64,000 nt of DNA from Sinohyriopsis cumingii (lineage: Eukaryota; Mollusca; Bivalvia; Unionida; Unionidae), in NCBI GenBank assembly GCA_028554795.2, contig CM068842.1:53209608-53273607 (forward strand), given 5' to 3'. Positions 35,817 through 50,390 of the stretch are shown here, one piece after another. The notes beneath the pieces are model-generated. The model was not told where the DNA came from, made no database searches, and saw nothing but the letters and a program-made list of their open reading frames with translations. A program made the translations under genes and the position numbers. The stretch's first letter is position 1. Each line of letters begins with the position of its first letter.

Positions 35817-36180
35817 CATGACTGAAAAAGTTGGGGTTTCGTGCCCAAGGGTTGTGATCATAGATTCAAACTTCCAGTGAAAAAACTAACTTTTAAACCT
35901 GTGTTAGTGACAGTGTCAGAAGAAGAACCAGCCACCAAGGACGACCACTCCCTTCAGGACAGGACTGTCATGGACATTCCGGGAGGACACCTGTGTGACT
36001 GTTCCCGATGTAGAGACTGTAAGAACATTACACACTGTCCCTAGGACACCTTTGTTACCAAAAATATATTGTACAGTCACTTGTTTATATTCTACTTTGA
36101 TCGTTTTGATGTGTATTTTATCGCTGTACTTAACCATTTTGCTTTTATGTATATTTGTCTTTCGTGTTGTTTCATTTTAA
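35817..36180 (+). pseudogene. Old copy of the C-terminally anchored membrane protein
   Basis: Frames carry KLPVKKLTFKPVLVTVSEEE and, after a shift, a C-terminal hydrophobic segment (CLYSTLIVLMCILSLYL) matching the gene at 28376-28774. AATAAA follows near 36187, as in the young copy. Confidence 0.75.
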
Positions 36181-36248
36181 AAAGATCAATAAACGTATCC
36201 TGAAAAAAGTATAAAAACTCTTGTCTTGTTTGGCTTCGTGCCAAAAAT

Positions 36249-36853
36249 GACATTCCCTACCCTAAGGCTACCTCTTCTGCATCGGTTCCCTTTTCCTCAA
36301 CTTTTAAAGTCATCGATGAAAACTTAGATCGTGCTAGTAGGGAGTACCTCTATCTTCGCCATCACTTTAACATGTTAATTGCCGGACCCAGCGGTTCAGG
36401 CAAAACCGAATTTGTCCAGCGTGTGATCGAATTAAAAACATCACCGCATCGTGCGGTGGTACAAAGAGTGGCAATCTGTGTACAATCTATTGCGAGAAAG
36501 TCAAAGCGATTTCATCGTGTTTGTGGAAGGAATTCCTGGCGAAGACGACGGGATGGTGTCTAACCCCAGTAAAACCCATCTGGTCATCTTCGACGACATG
36601 TTAGGAGTAGACGAAGAAGAAATTAAACTGTGGTTTACGCACAAAGGGCATCACATCGTAATGTCAGTGTTATTTACATCATTCAAAATTTGTTTCAACA
36701 AAATGAAGCCCATCGCACCATCAGTCTCAATGCTCATTACGTGGTCTTGCTTCAAAACCCTAGAGATAAATCGCTATTGCAAGTCTTAGCCAAACAGTTA
36801 GGAACGCCTTGGCTGACTCATGCGTACGATGATGCCGATTTAATCCGTTGAGA
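36249..36853 (+). pseudogene. Old copy of the packaging ATPase
   Basis: Walker A (IAGPSGSGKTEFV) and Walker B (HLVIFDDML) are intact as words but lie in shifted frames. The 3' end is lost after WLTHAYDDAD, where the sequence jumps to the end of the basic-protein gene (PLRT-like, then VMPVIK at 36854-36926). Confidence 0.85.
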
Positions 36854-36978
36854 ACCTCTCCAAGACGTGTGATGCCTGTCATCAAGTGAACAGGACGTAA
36901 AGACAATCAGTGGCAACGCATTCTAGTATAAAAATACATGCGGTAAAGGATGGGTATCAGTTTTTTTATGCTCCTGAA

Positions 36979-37630
36979 CGCCCAAAGATGTCCACTCAAA
37001 GAAATGCACACCGCTATCACCATCACGCTCTTCTTCCCCCCCCCCCCCAAAAAAAAGGATTGTCTCGTCATCCAAAAATACCACTTAGGCAAGCATCGAC
37101 GTCACCACCCACCCCAGAAAAGACAGTCGTCCAAAAAGAAAGAGTAGAACCAAAGGAGAAGATTTTGTTCAAACCCTCGCAGACAAATAAGATAAAATTA
37201 CGCATGTCAAGCGATGGACGTCAGTGTATTGTTTGCTCCTCAACCAAAAAGATGTCCCCTAAAGTAAGTGCACACCACTCTGGCTAAAATAGAAAAGAAA
37301 ACTAAAGCACTGTCTTTTAGTTTAGCCGAATATTGGGAAATGTTGTCTGTCCTGTCTAAAGCTCGTTCACCCATGCCAAAACAGCTTATTCACACAGCCT
37401 CCAAAGATGTCATCGATACCGTGAGAGAATGTTGTCCAAATGTCTTGAGAGGAACAATATCTTTGTTTAAACACCAGAAAGAATGCACAGCCAAGCATCA
37501 ACACGTTCTTCGTCAAATGGTCCAAAAGAAAATACCCATCCGTCAAAAGAAACAGATGACCTCTTGTAAAAGGAATAGCGGAACCCATGCTGGGAGGACT
37601 CTTGGGATGTGTTTTACTCATGGATCCAAG

Positions 37631-37631
<1 letters not shown>
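36979..37631 (+). pseudogene. Old copy of the conserved 128-aa Polinton protein
   Basis: An ATG and promoter (GTATAAAAATAC near 36926) align with the young start at 26500, followed by an inserted Pro/Lys/His-rich part absent from the young copy. The conserved core LSVLSKARSPMPKQLIHTAS, VIDTVRECCPNVLRG and QKKIPIRQKK follows, then a frameshift before the Gly-rich tail. It is cut by the LINE's AAT tail at 37632. Confidence 0.75.
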
Positions 37632-37692
<61 letters not shown>

Positions 37693-38745
37693 GACTTTGA
37701 ATAGCGCCTAGTCTTTAGAAAGTCTAAGCACTTTACAACATTAGACAACACCTATAACATAAAAAAACATATAATGATATGATTACAAAACATAAAACAC
37801 CATGAAATTACAAAACATAAAAATCATGCTGAAAATATTTAAGGTAGGAAACATGATTAGGTCCTTAAGTTTGTTCTTGCGATCGAAATGAGTGAGTTTT
37901 GAGAGCACTCTTGAATGGGATCAATGTGCCTTTGTGTTTAAGTTCAGTGGGCAATTCATTCCACGTTGCTGGGCCCTGGTATCCAAAAGAACTTTGTCCA
38001 TATGACTTCGTTTTCATAGTGGGGATAATGAGTAAACGATTGTCAGAAGAGGAGCGTAAGTATCTTGCTGGTGTATACACATGGGTGAGGTCGGATAGGT
38101 ATGTTGGACTGGAGTCTGTCAGTGAAACGTAGCACTTCGTGTTTGATTCTGGATCGAATGGATAGCCAGTGTTGGATACAGAGCAGCGGGGAGGTGTGCT
38201 CTGATCGTGGTACTCTAAGTATGATCCGAGCAGCTGTGGTTTGGATTTTTTGAAGTTTCTGGAGTAGATATTGAGATGAACCAGACAGAATTGAGTTACA
38301 ATAGACCAGTCTTGAAAGTACTAATGAACACACAAGTGTTTTAGTGGCATCAACTGAAAGATATCTGCGAATGGAGCTATGACATGTTTGTGCAATGTGA
38401 GAGTACTGTTCAGAGTAAAACCTAGGTTTCGTAGTGACTGTGTGAATTTAATGTTGGTGTTGCTGATATTTATTGTTTGAGGCAAAGGATGTGAATGAGG
38501 AAGTCTTTGTTTTGTGGCCTAAGTTATATCATCATTCGTTTGCAGCTTGTTACATGTCATCCATGATTTCACATCAGAAATGCACCTCTCTACACCTTGG
38601 AGGTTAGCACCAACTTCAGTTGGGTGGCTAGATTGTATATTTGGGTGTCATCAGCGTACAATTGGTGAGACACTGGATGATAATCTATTACACTTGAGAG
38701 CGGATGATTGTATAGAATGAAGAGAACTGGTCAAGGAACAGAAAG
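37632..38745 (-). mobile_element. 5'-truncated LINE inserted in the old Polinton
   Basis: On the minus strand the reverse transcriptase motif YADDTQIY lies near 38647-38660, then SRLVYCNSILSG, LQKIQTTAARIIL, then YGQSSFGYQGPATWNELP and FKSALKTHSF. This order is typical of CR1/Jockey-like LINE C-termini. The 3' end is an ATT-repeat tail (37632-37689 as AAT on the plus strand). No clear target duplication is seen. It replaces the segment where the integrase would be expected. Confidence 0.8.
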
Positions 38746-38755
38746 AAGTGACTAT

Positions 38756-39141
38756 CACACCTTTTAACACAGTTGCATCTACCACTACAACCACGACCAC
38801 TCCGTCGCGCAGTTCTTCTATGCAAGATCTACAAAAGCAGCAACAGTTGTGAATGTGCCGTGGAGAACGTAAATCGTCTTTTTCTGCCAAATCTTTTTGG
38901 TGTATTGTGTCATCGGTGAGGTCATTGCTCATTTGAGTTTGCAACAAGGAGATAAATAATTATGGACCATTTTACTGAGCAGTTGCATTGGTTACCTTCT
39001 TCCCAATCCTTCCCTGAAATACTCTTCTAACGGGAACAACTGGAGTCTTGTGCCCAACGCCAGTCACCCTTCCAACTGTCACCATTCAAACATCAATCCT
39101 CTTTTAGACACTCCTCTGATTTCTGAACTCTGGAATTATGA
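38756..39141 (+). pseudogene. Old copy of the 137-aa membrane protein
   Basis: ITPFNTVAST, SSSMQDLQKQQQ, FWCIVSSVRSLL and NSGIM-type blocks match 23893-24306 with several stops. The GAATTATGA overlap with the penton ATG is kept. Confidence 0.75.
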
Positions 39142-40054
39142 ATAACAACAACCAAGTTTACTTAACCTTACCCAGTGACAGTTCCATGGAGGTGTTTCAT
39201 AACAACACTTTGTGCTGTTTCATAGCCAAATTACCCTATGCGGTCCAATTGGATCGCGATTCCCATTGGGAAATGGATTTCGTGGAAATGATTCACCCTA
39301 CACTAATCAAAAACATCACTGAAAGGCAAAACACTTTTGAGGTCAAAGTTCTGGACGGCCAAGTGCATGAGTACTTGGATAAAATTCCAACTGTAGATGA
39401 CTCTAAGAAACGACAAGTAGCACCCACTACTCCGCGCTACATTTATACTCTGAAAATTCCGACAGACTATTATTTTAGCGATCAATATTTTGGTGGAAAC
39501 GATTGCTGACAGATTCAATGCACTGTTTGGTATTGCCTTGGAGAGAAAACAAAAAGTATAACCCTATAATACCATAAATAGCTCTTCGCCTACTGATGAA
39601 ATTTCAGGATAACAAAACGTTAGCCATTCAATTTTGTCCCAAATTCTTTGACATGTTGGGTGGGAATGTCAAGATGATTATGCCATTCATCACCATCAAC
39701 CTGGATTTGTGAAGTATTTTAGATTTCTTGTAGAACTGAACCAAGGACTACTCTGATATGGTGGGGTACAGCGTGGTGGGACACACCTCCGTACCGTTAC
39801 TTGGTGTCATTCCTTTCAAAAGGAATTTTGGCACGACCGCTGATCAGGAAGGTGGAAACATCTATCGTTTTGACTGCAAATTTGTATATCCTCATTATTT
39901 ACCCGTCAGTAAGTTGTATTTTCACACTGTCAACATTGCAATAAAAGGAGATCTGGGACAAAATATTCCATTCACCAAAGGGAAAGTCACGCTGAAACTC
40001 CATTTTAGAAAACGATTCTCTAACGACTTGTATGTCATGTATCATGTGTACTAA
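39138..40054 (+). pseudogene. Old copy of the penton-like minor capsid gene
   Basis: It opens MNNNNQVYLTLPSDSSMEVF and runs to about 39509, shifts through a degraded middle, and resumes VVGHTSVPLLGVIPF and QNIPFTKGKVTLKLHF to a stop at 40052-40054. It lacks residues present in the young gene around the FDMFGGDMDM region. Confidence 0.85.
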
Positions 40055-40238
40055 CGCGTCTTTCGACAGCGAGGACATGGTTTAGGAGATATGTTGAAAT
40101 CGGCTTTTCGTTCGGTGACATCCGTGTTGAAACCGATGGTGACACGAGGATTGCACGTCTTGAAATATTCCGCTTTGACGCATGGCAAAGAATTTCTCCA
40201 AAATGTCATCATCAACAAACATAACCCCAAAGAAGCCT
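40046..40238 (+). pseudogene. Old copy of the pX-like gene, 5' part
   Basis: An ATG in the same place as in the young gene is followed by a stop at codon 6. RQRGHGLGDMLKSAFRSV and VLKPMVTRGLHVLK continue in frame to NPKEA, where homology ends at the truncation point. Confidence 0.8.
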
Positions 40239-40349
40239 GCGTATTTAGTTTGGAATACGGCATGCATTCAGTTACTTTGTTTCTTGTAGTATATTTTGGT
40301 AACATAATTAAGCATTAAGTAGAATACGAAAATGAGCATATACTAAAAA

Positions 40350-40477
40350 GGTTACTGCATTTTTGTGTGGGAAAATATGAACTCGTTTTGTCGGATGGAT
40401 ATATTGCACTCCCAAGGTCGTGCAGTATTTACATCCGAAAAAACTCGTTCATATTTTCCCATACAAATGCAGTAACC
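40350..40477. mobile_element. 128-bp foldback (MITE-like) element
   Basis: GGTTACTGCATTTTTGTGTG at the left and CATACAAATGCAGTAACC at the right form a long imperfect inverted repeat (GGGAAAATATGAAC pairs with GTTCATATTTTCCC). No transposase. The flanks do not show a clear duplication. Confidence 0.65.
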
Positions 40478-42290
40478 TAATAAGTATAGGTGAAGAGTGT
40501 CTATTCTATTTCAAGATAGTATAGGTGAAGAGTATCTGTTCTACATTAGGCTATTATTTATTTGGCTGTTCTATATTAGGATAGTATAGATGAAGAGTGT
40601 TCTATATTATGATACGGTATTCACATACATCTGGATCTGAAAATGTGATGTCACGCATCAGACAAAAAAAAAAGATCATTATGACATATCATCTACATAT
40701 TATTTAAAATTACATAAAGTTCCGATTCCAGTAACTTTTCACCTATTCTATTAAACTTTTCTGTATGTGCAAGAAAAGAACGCAAAAAATTGCGTACAAA
40801 ACCTGACCGAGTGAAACGCTCTTTTACATTTATTAAAAGTTTGGTAAAGATAGTTTCAGAACTCTACTTTGTTTGCCTTTGCACTCATTTGCCGCCAAAT
40901 TTACAATGCACATATGTCTTGGGAAGAACTCGTTTACTATTGCTTCATACTCGTGTGGCGGTTTTAATTATAACATTCGTTCACATATCGCCACCATATT
41001 TGTACAAAGGATGCAAGGTGTTTGTTTTAAGGATGCACGCTGGGTTGATGGTATTTTATGTACTAATGCTAAATAGTGATGACGTTTTTCCAGGGATTAA
41101 TGAACACTACATTATCATCATCCATTCTATGCAAATTGAGTTTCTTTGCAAGACAGTAACATTTCTTTTTATATTTTACTCTCTGCAATTAGAAAATAGC
41201 AACAAAAATGTTTTACAGACTTTGAAATGGATATTAAATTTTGATAACAAATACGGTACAATATCTCCTATGTGGCAGTCTCGTTCTTTCAGCCATCTGT
41301 TGCCACATCATTATAGACTCTTATTCAGGAATGTTACTGACAGACTTATTGGTCATACATTTATTTTTGTGGAGGGCAGTTAAAATGACAGACTTATTAT
41401 TCATAAATTTACTTTTGTGAAGGGCGTTAAACTGAAAGACACCTGCTTTTCAGAGACAAGATTTTACTTGTTATCTGATATAAAATTATCAGTGACAGCT
41501 CGTAACGGGCCACTAAAAATGACTGATCTTAAAAAAACTTGCGTAGCTGATTAAATAAGACTTTTGCACATTTTAAGAGAAATTGCAACACTTTTAAACG
41601 GAAACAATGTATGGATTTCAACACTTTTAAACGGAAACAATGTATGGATTTCAACACTTTTAAACGGAAACAGTGGAATGTGCTCGTGTAAAGTACTTCC
41701 TAATTAGAGATAGGAATAAGACTGTGTTTGGGGTCTGTTTAATCCTACGTGGTTTGATATACAGATATACGATTAAGAAAGTGCGTGCTGATGAATTATA
41801 TAATTATAAAATAAGAAAGAATACGCAAGTGTGAGATTATATTTTCATTAACGAGTGGTCCTTAGTTTGGTTAGAAGAATATTTTTTGTGGTTTTAGAGC
41901 GTTCAACAATGCTTCAATTGACAACGGCTGTTATGTTGAGATCATTAAAAATAGGGAAACAGCGACCTCAAGCCAAAGTCACGCAATGTGTTCTATATTG
42001 TTGTCGTTTTTCCCGCTCAGTCTTGGTGTGATTATATAATAGCTGCTGTTAGACTATTGGCGTATTGAAGGCTGTGCGTATACTGCAGATTGAAACTCGT
42101 TGAAAATGTACAGCTAGAACATTCAGAATCTAGAAGTTATTTGTTCGAATGTGGTCAACAAAGACATCAACAGGATAACTTAATACATGACTTAAAAATT
42201 CCATCTTTCCATTGTGGTTCACAATATTAGTTTGAGATTTGTAAATGAAAGGTATTTAGTGACATTTTTACACCTTTGTGATACATTTAA
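40478..42290. other. AT-rich DNA with short tandem repeats
   Basis: Degenerate units with GTATAGGTGAAGAGT lie at 40490-40610. A 33-bp unit (ACTTTTAAACGGAAACAATG core) occurs three times at 41586-41684. An open frame of 197 codons at 40790-41383 is hydrophobic, has no recognisable domain and is not called as a gene. Confidence 0.6.
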
Positions 42291-44191
<1,901 letters not shown>

Positions 44192-44370
44192 CAGTGGTTC
44201 CCAAACTTATTTGGGCCACAACCCCCTTGGTTATCCTTAGAATCCTCTACCATACTCCGTACAATGCATTATTCAACATTAGCCTCCCTCCCTCCCCCCC
44301 CCCGCCCCGGTAATGCCACCGCCTCCAAGAAGAACTACTGTTTTTGAGTGAAGTGAATACATTTCAGATA
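44192..44370 (+). mobile_element. hAT-type transposon terminal fragment
   Basis: CAGTGGTTCCCAAACTTATT followed by TGGGCCACAACCCCC is a typical hAT (Charlie-like) terminal sequence. The opposite end and a transposase are not seen. Confidence 0.45.
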
Positions 44371-47300
44371 ATAATTTGCATTGGGTTGCTTTCTGAGTAT
44401 CTGCTGGATTAAGTGTAACAAAATAAAACCAGTTTTAACGTTTCCTTAAACATCTGTACTCTGTTATCGCGACATATTTTCCAGTCATCCTACTGATGGA
44501 GCGGTAATAGATCCACCTTCTCCATAACACTAAGTTTCTGACAAAATGAAACGCTTCATTCTGACTTGTTTTGAAATACCGGTATTTTATGTGGTGATAT
44601 CAAACATCAAACCTTGATGGAAAAAGATGCTATACGTTGACTTTGAATTTTGAAATTGCATTTATGTAATGCATACATGGGAGTCTGTCCCTTTCCCCAA
44701 GTGTCTGTTGGTTTACGTATGAAACTGACGGTATTTTTAGAGTACGAAATCAGTACATATATCTTATGATCATAGTAATGACAGATCACATCCAGTTGTC
44801 AGAATCCGAAAATCCGGATAATCACGAGACTAGAAAAGATTCAAAATTGAACCCATTTTATACAAACTTCATCCGTAATTGAGAACCGAATTACATATTG
44901 ATTGAGTGATACACACTTAAATATCGCAGTTTATGAATCAAATGCTTGAAATAACAGTCAATCATTTGAGTCACTCATTTTCTCTATGATCACTATCAAT
45001 AGCATGATTTCTTCGACGCATGTGGGCAGCACACCAATATACACGATTTACAGTTATTATGCAGTTCTAAAATTCGGCATGGAACATTTAAACAGCTGAA
45101 TGATTATGAAATTTTCTTTCTGATGCCAGAATAAAAGCTGTGTGAGTGGCTCCGACGATGACTTGGCATTTAAAGATATAGTTATTAATTACAACTGGAT
45201 TGGACAAATTGTTCGGATATTATTTGTTATAGAGAATGTTATTCATGTCCGTTTGCATGTCATGTCAGGTTGCAGCATAGCTGTTCACGCCTGCTCAAAT
45301 ATAACCGGGAAAAATTGAGGAAACGGAAGTTCTATCCTAGTTTGCGAGAATATTGATACTGAACAAACAACGAGAGTATCGTTTTTCTACTCCATGAAAA
45401 TGATAGTAAAATTCTGGCTCTTTTCTTGGGTAAAAATGAATAGGTAAATAATAAAAATCCAGCTTGCAGCTGTATATTGAAACATTATTATTCCCCAAAA
45501 ATGGTTAATGTATTTCTTGCGCATTTGAAATGCATTTTAGTTGCGATCAAAGTGCATTTCAAGTGAGTTTCCTTAGCTTCTGTGGTTTAAGCTAAATTGT
45601 CATCATTTATCGCTTAAAAATTCAGCGTTTACCGTTGATGCAGTTCTCTAGAATTTGCGTTAGAGGCATAATCTCTTCGTTTATCGTTTATAACTGGGAC
45701 TTTTACTATTCGCTCGTTTATTTAACATTTTAGTTTAAGCAATAATTTCTTCGTATGTCGTTTCTAATCGGATCGGTTAACGTTCATTAATTATTCAAAG
45801 TTTGCGGTTTTGTTTCAATATATTCATTGCTTGTGTGTTATCTCATCGTTTACTATCAGCACATTTCTTTATTGTTTGGAATTTTACGACAATCTACTTG
45901 CATGTGTTTTATCTTTCGTCGTTTTCCGCACATTATTATTATCATTCTTTTTCTTTTCTTAAGTCAAGTGTTTTATTGCCTAGAGTCATTAATGAATTCA
46001 GAGAGTACAAATGTTATGAAGGAATGTGACAGGTAATTATTTGTAATGCATATTAAAACTGTCAGAGATTGTTTAAATTAAAAAAATTCTGTCTGTGTAT
46101 TTAACTAATGTCGTCTATATAAAACCAAATAATCTGTATACGTGCTCTCCATCTGTGAATTTATTCTCTTTGTCTTCAATTTGCATACATATGTGTGTAT
46201 CTTTTGTTGTCTTTTAAAGTCAGATAATAAACCTGTTGTGTGGGCGATTTGGCGATTAACAAAGATATACACATAACAAATGTATTTCTGTGTCTCAAAA
46301 TGTATTTACCACATAGCCCAAAAATTTACAGTGTGAAGAAAATGGTAATAAATGGATTACTCAGATGAAATCTCAAAATAAAAATAAAAATGGGAGTAGT
46401 TGCCAAAAAAGTGTTCCGCGGAATCCGATGTTACCTTACCAAAACATTAAAATATTTCGCCAAATTAGCGCAAACTTTTACATTTCTTGCGAGTTATAAA
46501 ATCAGCAAAATCAAGGTCGGAAGGAAAGAGAGAGCTCAAGTTGAAATGTCTTACAAATGGTCTAAATTACGAAACACAATTGGTTTATCTTTACCCGAAA
46601 TTCCTGGAAAGCCATGTCCTGATCGTCAGTTAAACAGCATAGTAGTGTAAACATGTGACCTCATGCTAGCAAATAATTACATGAATATATAAATACAGAT
46701 ATATCAATAAAATAAGGTTTAAAACGTTGATATCGCTTCTATTCTTACAGCTTCGTGTGCTCGAATCTTTGGTTAAATTTGAATAAATAAGTGAAATTAA
46801 ATTTGTTTCTATCTACGTATATACTTATGTATTGATACTCATGTTTATTTGTGTCTGGGATAGATATAGACTGGTGCTTGAGCGCAGAGGATCTATACCG
46901 CTGTGCCCAGTCTAGTTTATATTCAGACATGCAAATGAAATTTGGTATAAAAGTCACTGTCAGTTGTGTATGGTATCTCAAGAACAGTACGAAGAACAAT
47001 TAATTTTGTGAATTCTTTTCAGCCACACAATCACATATTCAAATAGCGATTAAGGTGAGACAGACAACAGACAGACATACAGATGCTAACCTGAAGGTGC
47101 CACCTTCTGTTGTATCTTTTTTCCTTTCAAATCACAAATGCAAAAACAGTTCAGGATTTTCTAATATGGAGGGTTTACCTCAGATGATTGAAAGTTATAT
47201 CTTGATGTCAAAAGGTTAACACTATATGCCCATCAATTATGTGTTTGAAATATAATTGTTTCCATGTTCTTTGTTACAATCACAAACAGCAGAAGTACTT

Positions 47301-47954
47301 ATCAACGAATATATGCAGAATAAAGCTTGATTATATATGTTGAATTGTTATTTTGTTTCAGTGAAATTCAAAACACAACTAACTTACTGTCTTTTCAATA
47401 AGAGCTGTTCATAGTGATTAGTATGAATTTATTCTAATTTGGAGGAAGGATGGATGATAATTGGATGAGATTAATAATCGGCAATGCACAGTGGGTAATG
47501 AAGCATTATTACTGATCTTAAAGTGAAATCTGTTACCTACTACTGATTGATTTGTTGACAGTCCAGCCTTTCAAAAAATCCGGTTAACGCATGAAAAGAA
47601 CATCACCGTGAGTTCATATTTGAGGATATTTTAAATTAACATATTATTTATTAGAAACTGGAAACACTGGAAAGTTCAATACTGACAAAAAATGTAGGAA
47701 ATCTATAGGAAAACTGTCATATGAATCCTAGTTGTGATATGACCATGAACACTTAAATTGAACTCCGATGTATATTATTAAAGGCAGACACATGTAATTT
47801 GTAAAGTCTGTGTAAATTGATTTTGCACGTAGATCTTTCAAATTAAAACTCTAAATGTTCCAATTTTCTGCAGAATGTATATGATTAAAATTATTTTTTT
47901 TAAAATTATGCAGATATGCTCATATTTGTCATCTGAATAGGATTGATGCTCATT
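44371..47954. other. Non-coding AT-rich DNA
   Basis: No supported gene. An 86-codon open frame at 46390-46650 has a basic start but no family I know. A 110-bp segment at 47470-47580 is related to one at 51980-52080. Confidence 0.55.
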
Positions 47955-47968
47955 ACTATCATCATGTA

Positions 47969-48222
47969 GGGGCCCCTAGTGGCCGAGTGGTCTAAAGCGC
48001 TCTCCGTCACGGATCACTGCCATCTCACCTCTGTCTGCGTGGGTTCGCGTCTCGGGCTCGGCCAATGTGGATATGTGAGAAAGCTTGCCGGTAGCTTCTC
48101 GTGGGTCGGTGGTTCTTTCCGGGGTTTTCCCGGGTTCTTCCTCCACCATTAATACTGGCCACCATGTATAGCCTATCTTGTGCTGAAAAATGGCGTTAAA
48201 CCCTATAATAACAACAACAACA
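47969..48222 (+). mobile_element. tRNA-derived SINE with 14-bp target duplication
   Basis: The head has a Pol III A box (AGTGGCCGAGTGG...) and B box (GGGTTCGCGTC), then a body with TTCCGGGGTTTTCCCGGG and ACTGGCCACCATGTA, and an (AAC)n tail. ACTATCATCATGTA directly flanks it on both sides (47955-47968 and 48223-48236), so the boundaries are exact. Confidence 0.9.
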
Positions 48223-48236
48223 ACTATCATCATGTA

Positions 48237-49100
48237 TGTATTGCTACAACATGCAAAACTTCAAATTGTGGATAATGTTCAAATTCTATAATAGAAAACA
48301 TCTTTCAAAACCAGAATGAAGCTTTCCTTGAAAAAAAAAAAACAGAGCTTGTTCACGTTGTCTACTAAACCGTTTTATATTGTCAGAGAATGAAAAATAT
48401 CAAAAGAAACATAGGCCAAAGTGATCAAATGTGCTTTCCCCAGCTCCGTTTACCTTAGATGTAGAACATAAAAAAATAAAGTAAGTTTAATACAAAATGG
48501 ATTCCTTGTTATTGTTAATTTAGGTTAAGTCATTGAGTGAAGGAAGTACGTCATGATGACATAAGCTAATATCCCATTCTAATGAACAATTTACATTAAG
48601 TATTATTAATTATTAATAATAAGTGTTAACTGACACTAAAAATGACATCAGAAACGTTCAAATACATCATTTGAATAATGATTAATACAACTTATCATGG
48701 TTTCATGTGACACATTAGCAAATGCCTTTTGTTTTAGAATGTTTTGATATTAGAATTTCACATTCAATACATTATAAATGATCTATTGTTGTCTATAATC
48801 GATCTATTAGGCACACTCTTTGACGGTATGCACATACAATATCCAAAACTGTTATTTCCACCTTGAGTATGCTTATAAATGGTAATCTAGTTTAATTCAG
48901 TACTTAGAGTATGGCATTGCAGTTTTAGCTGATATCGTGTTCTAATGAAAATTTTACTCAATAGTTGTATAAACGACACTCTTTAAAATACACTAGAAAT
49001 GTTCAAACAGATCGTTTGGATTAAACAAGTGAGCATAATAATAAATACATGGTACATATCTCACATTTGCAAATATCAATTTTTGCTTGTAATTGCTAGG
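48237..49100. other. Non-coding AT-rich DNA
   Basis: Two diverged segments (about 48550-48680 and 48920-49020) share a TTCTAATGA core and a GTTCAAA(T/C)A end, suggesting an old duplication. No gene. Confidence 0.5.
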
Positions 49101-50390
49101 GATCAGAATTTCACACCTAGTCGATGTTATATGATTTATTTGTGCGTATATTTGATGATACGTATAGTTGATGTTATAGGATTTATTTGTATGTATAGTT
49201 GCTGTTCTATGATTAATTTATACGTATAGTTGATGATTTAGGATGTATTTATACGTATAGGTGAGGATATAGGATTTATTTGTACGTATCGTGGATAATA
49301 TAGGCTCTATTTGTACGTATAGTGATGTTATAGGATCTATTTGTCCGTTTAGTTGATGTTATAGGATTTATTTGTATGTGTATAGTTGATGTTATATGAT
49401 TGATTTATACGTATAGTTGATGATATAGAATGTATTTGTACGTATAGGTGAAGATATAGCATTTATTTGTACGTATAGTGGATGTTATAGGATCTATATA
49501 TCTGTTCATTTGATGATATCGAATTTATTTGTACGTACAGTTAATGATATAAGATTTATTTTTACGTATAGTTGATGTTATAGGATGAATTTGTGCGAAT
49601 AGTTGATGTTATATTATTTATTTGTGCGTATTTTTTGATGTTATGGGATCTATTTGTACGTATAGTTGCTGTTATGGGATCTATTTGTACGTATAGTTCA
49701 TGATATTGGATCTATTTGTACGTATATTCAATGATATAGGATTTATTTGTACGTTTAGTTGATGTTATATGATCTATTAGTAACGTATAGTTGACGTTGT
49801 AGGATCTAATTTTACGTATAGTTGATGATATAGAATTTATTTATAGGCATAATCGATGATATACAAATTATTTGTACGTATATTTGATGATACGTATAGT
49901 TGATGTTATATGATCTATTTGTACGTTTAGTTGATGCTATATGATTTATTTGTACGTATAGTTGATGATATACGATATATTTGTACGTATAGTTGATGTG
50001 ATAGGACTTATTTGTTCGTATAGTCGATAATATAGGATTTATTTGTACGTATAGTTGATGTTACATGATCTATGTGTACGTATAGTTGATGATATAGGAT
50101 TTAGTTGTATGTATAGTCCATGATATAGGATTTATTTGTACGTATAGTTGATGTTAAATAATTTATATTTACTATAGTCGATGATATAGGCTAGATTTTT
50201 ATGTATAGTTGATGTTATGGGATCTATTTGTACGTATAGTTGATGATTTTGGATCTATTTGTACGTATAGTTGATGATATTGGATCTATTTGTACGTATA
50301 GTTGATGATATTGGATCTATTTGTACGTATAGTTGATATTGGATCTATTTGTACGTATAGTTGTTATTATGGGATCTATTAGTATAACTG
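49101..50390. repeat. 31-bp minisatellite, about 40 copies
   Basis: Units of TTTATTTGTACGTATAGTTG plus ATGATATAGGA repeat with many substitutions for nearly 1.3 kb. The right end (50210-50370) is more uniform, with GGATCTATTTGTACGTATAG units. Confidence 0.95.

Larger units (their letters stand above)
34564..40238 (+). mobile_element. Older Polinton, right part (decayed, truncated inside the pX gene)
   Basis: It continues the old PolB frame, then has relics of a BIR-like gene, a membrane-protein gene, ATPase, the 128-aa protein, a LINE insertion, the small membrane protein, penton and pX. Homology to the young copy stops abruptly at about 40238 inside pX. The integrase, the 211-aa gene and the major capsid gene are missing, and no right terminal repeat exists. 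Confidence 0.9.

Noticed and set aside
40790-41383. 197-codon open frame
   Set aside because: Hydrophobic, T-rich composition, no domain, no promoter or splice context; expected occasionally in AT-rich DNA.
41340-41450. Possible penton C-terminal fragment (FTFVKGVKLK-like words)
   Set aside because: It is explained by a local tandem duplication with TGACAGACTTATT; the similarity is too short.
46390-46650. 86-codon open frame MGVVAKKVFRGIRCYLTK
   Set aside because: No family, no neighbouring gene signals, length expected by chance in this composition.
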